Source of the DNA: an uncultured Verrucomicrobiota bacterium
GTDB lineage: Bacteria; Verrucomicrobiota; Verrucomicrobiae; Opitutales; Opitutaceae
Reading direction: 5' to 3'
DNA: 22,352 nt
Assembly: GCA_946482165.1 (NCBI GenBank)
Contig: CAMLQS010000038.1
Span: 1-22,352 of the forward strand
A program made the position numbers and the translations under genes. Below the pieces are notes generated by a model. It did not search any database and was not told the DNA's origin. It worked only from the letters and a program-made list of their open reading frames with translations. Positions 20,830-22,352 of this stretch are shown here, piece after piece (the stretch's first letter is position 1; each line of letters begins with the position of its first letter).

Positions 20830-22352
20830 ATGTCCCAGACCATCGCCGTCCTCGATTTCGGTTCCCAATATACCCAGGTGATCGCGCGCCGCATTCGCGA
20901 GTGCCAGGTCCTTTCCAAGATCTACCACTTCGGCACTTCGGCCGCGCAACTGAAAGCCGATGGCGTGATCGGTATCATTCTCTCCGGAGGCCCGAGCAGC
21001 GTCTTTGCAAAGGAGGCTCCGATGCCCGACAAGGCCATCTTCGAGCTCGGAGTGCCCATCCTCGGCATTTGCTACGGCATCCAGCTTCAAGGCCACCTCC
21101 TCGGAGGGAAGGTTTCGAAGAGCACCCATCGCGAATACGGGCACGGCCTTCTCACCCTCAAGAAGCCCGGCCGGCTCTTCAAGGGCCTGCCGAAGAAGCT
21201 CAAGGTCTGGAATTCCCATGGCGACCGCCTCATCGCGCTGCCTCCCGGTTACGAGGCGATCGGCACCACGGAAAACTCCGAATATGCGGTCATCGAGGAC
21301 AAGAAGCGCAACTTTTACGGCATCCAGTTTCACCCGGAGGTTTTTCACTCCGAACGCGGCATCGATGTCATTCGCAACTTCCTGCTCGGCATCTGCGGCG
21401 CCCGCCAGGATTGGACGACCAAGGACTACATCAAGCACTCCGTCGAAACCATCCGCGCCCAAGTTGGCAAAGAGCGAGTCCTCCTCGGCCTTTCCGGCGG
21501 CGTGGACAGCTCCGTGGCCGCCGCGCTCATCCACAAGGCCATCGGCAAGCAGCTCACCTGCGTCTTCGTCGACAACGGTCTCCTCCGCGCGGGCGAGCGC
21601 GAGCAGGTGGAAAAACTTTACGGCGATCACTTCCACATCGACCTCCGGGTCGTCGACGCCTCGAAGCTGTTCCTTGGGCGCCTCAAGGGCGTCTCCGAGC
21701 CCGAGGCCAAGCGCAAGATCATCGGCAACACGTTTGTCGAGGTATTCGAAAAATCCCTACGCTCCATCGGCGGCGCGAAGTGGCTCGCCCAGGGCACGCT
21801 TTATCCGGACGTCATCGAGTCCGTGGCCATTGCCGGCAATCCCGCCGCGCTCATCAAGAGCCACCACAACGTGGGCGGTTTGCCCGACCGAATGAAGCTC
21901 AAGCTTCTTGAACCCCTCCGCGAGCTCTTCAAGGACGAGGTGCGCGCGGTCGGCGAAGCCCTCGGCCTTCCCCGCGAGGTCGTCTGGCGCCAGCCGTTCC
22001 CAGGGCCCGGCCTTGGCGTTCGCGTCGCGGGCGACATCACCAAAGCCAAGCTCGATGTTCTCAAGGCCGCCGACGCCATTCTCCAGGATGAGATGATCAA
22101 GTCCGGCTACTACTGGAAGGTCTGGCAGTCCTTCGCCGTCTACCTCCCCGTGAAGTCCGTGGGTGTCATCGGCGACGAGCGCAACTACGCCGACGTGATT
22201 TCGCTGCGGATCGTAGAGAGCCGCGACGCCATGACCGCCGACTGGGCTCGCCTCCCTTATGATCTGCTTGCGAAGATTTCATCTCGCATCACCAACGAGG
22301 TGCGCGGTGTCTCGCGAGTGCTTCTGGACATCAGTTCCAAGCCTCCCGCGAC
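20830..22352 (+). CDS. guaA: GMP synthase (glutamine-hydrolysing), 3' end cut by the window
   Basis: GuaA converts XMP to GMP using ATP and glutamine-derived ammonia. From the ATG at 20830 the frame is open to the window edge for 507 codons with no stop. The last residues (DISSKPPA) show that only a few codons are missing. The N-terminal class I amidotransferase has the triad Cys81 (GICYGI), His168 and Glu170 (FHPE). The ATP-pyrophosphatase domain has the P-loop LSGGVDSS (221-228). The C-terminal dimerisation domain has [12 protein letters not shown] and [15 protein letters not shown]. No Shine-Dalgarno sequence is evident. Function is unrelated to ribosomes except as nucleotide supply. Confidence 0.97.
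   Translation, partial: MSQTIAVLDFGSQYTQVIARRIRECQVLSKIYHFGTSAAQLKADGVIGIILSGGPSSVFAKEAPMPDKAIFELGVPILGICYGIQLQGHLLGGKVSKSTHREYGHGLLTLKKPGRLFKGLPKKLKVWNSHGDRLIALPPGYEAIGTTENSEYAVIEDKKRNFYGIQFHPEVFHSERGIDVIRNFLLGICGARQDWTTKDYIKHSVETIRAQVGKERVLLGLSGGVDSSVAAALIHKAIGKQLTCVFVDNGLLRAGEREQVEKLYGDHFHIDLRVVDASKLFLGRLKGVSEPEAKRKIIGNTFVEVFEKSLRSIGGAKWLAQGTLYPDVIESVAIAGNPAALIKSHHNVGGLPDRMKLKLLEPLRELFKDEVRAVGEALGLPREVVWRQPFPGPGLGVRVAGDITKAKLDVLKAADAILQDEMIKSGYYWKVWQSFAVYLPVKSVGVIGDERNYADVISLRIVESRDAMTADWARLPYDLLAKISSRITNEVRGVSRVLLDISSKPPA

Noticed and set aside
1..22352. CRISPR arrays, insertion sequences, phage or toxin-antitoxin genes
   Set aside because: No regularly spaced repeats, transposase motifs, target-site duplications or recognisable phage or toxin genes were seen on either strand.

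Overview
This window is a ribosomal-protein super-operon (the merged str, S10, spc and alpha operons) of a GC-rich bacterium. Every supported gene is on the + strand. The order is rpsL-rpsG-fusA-rpsJ-rplC-rplD-rplW-rplB-rpsS-[exported protein]-rplV-rpsC-rplP-rpmC-rpsQ-rplN-rplX-rplE-rpsN-rpsH-rplF-rplR-rpsE-rplO-secY-[degenerate adenylate kinase]-map-rpsM-rpsK-rpsD-rpoA-rplQ-[membrane zinc-ribbon protein]-guaA. Several traits together suggest the PVC group, most likely Verrucomicrobiota (Opitutales-like): no L30 gene, zinc-free S14 and S4, Ala/Pro-rich N-terminal tails on S5 and S11, many starts without a Shine-Dalgarno sequence, and a paired-palindrome repeat near the end. This taxonomic call is inference; no rRNA gene is present to confirm it.

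Layout. Bases 1-841 hold no gene I can support. They contain a small G/C hairpin (63-77), an isolated perfect TATAAT (409-414) and a stable hairpin (471-498), and probably include the leader of the operon. Bases 842-4306 are the str part, ending with rpsJ; tuf is not present. Bases 4434-7214 are rplC to rpsS. At 7244-7588 a gene for a small exported protein sits between rpsS and rplV. Bases 7660-10349 run from rplV to rplX, 10482-14033 from rplE to rplO, and 14157-16936 carry secY, a catalytically dead-looking adenylate kinase homologue and map. Bases 17013-20334 are the alpha operon (S13, S11, S4, RpoA, L17). After two intrinsic terminators and a palindromic repeat come a small membrane zinc-ribbon gene (20472-20696) and guaA, which runs off the right edge only a few codons short of its end.

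The genes jointly supply ribosomal proteins, the RNA polymerase alpha subunit, the translocase SecY, N-terminal Met removal and GMP synthesis. The unusual content is in the joints. At least seven intergenic gaps inside the super-operon contain GC-rich hairpins, some with T tracts, so it looks divided into regulated segments. The two best leads are the pseudo-adenylate kinase in the canonical secY-adk-map slot and the secreted protein inside the S10 block. I see no CRISPR array, insertion sequence, tRNA or rRNA gene, and no obvious defence or biosynthetic system; a wholly novel multi-gene system is not supported here.
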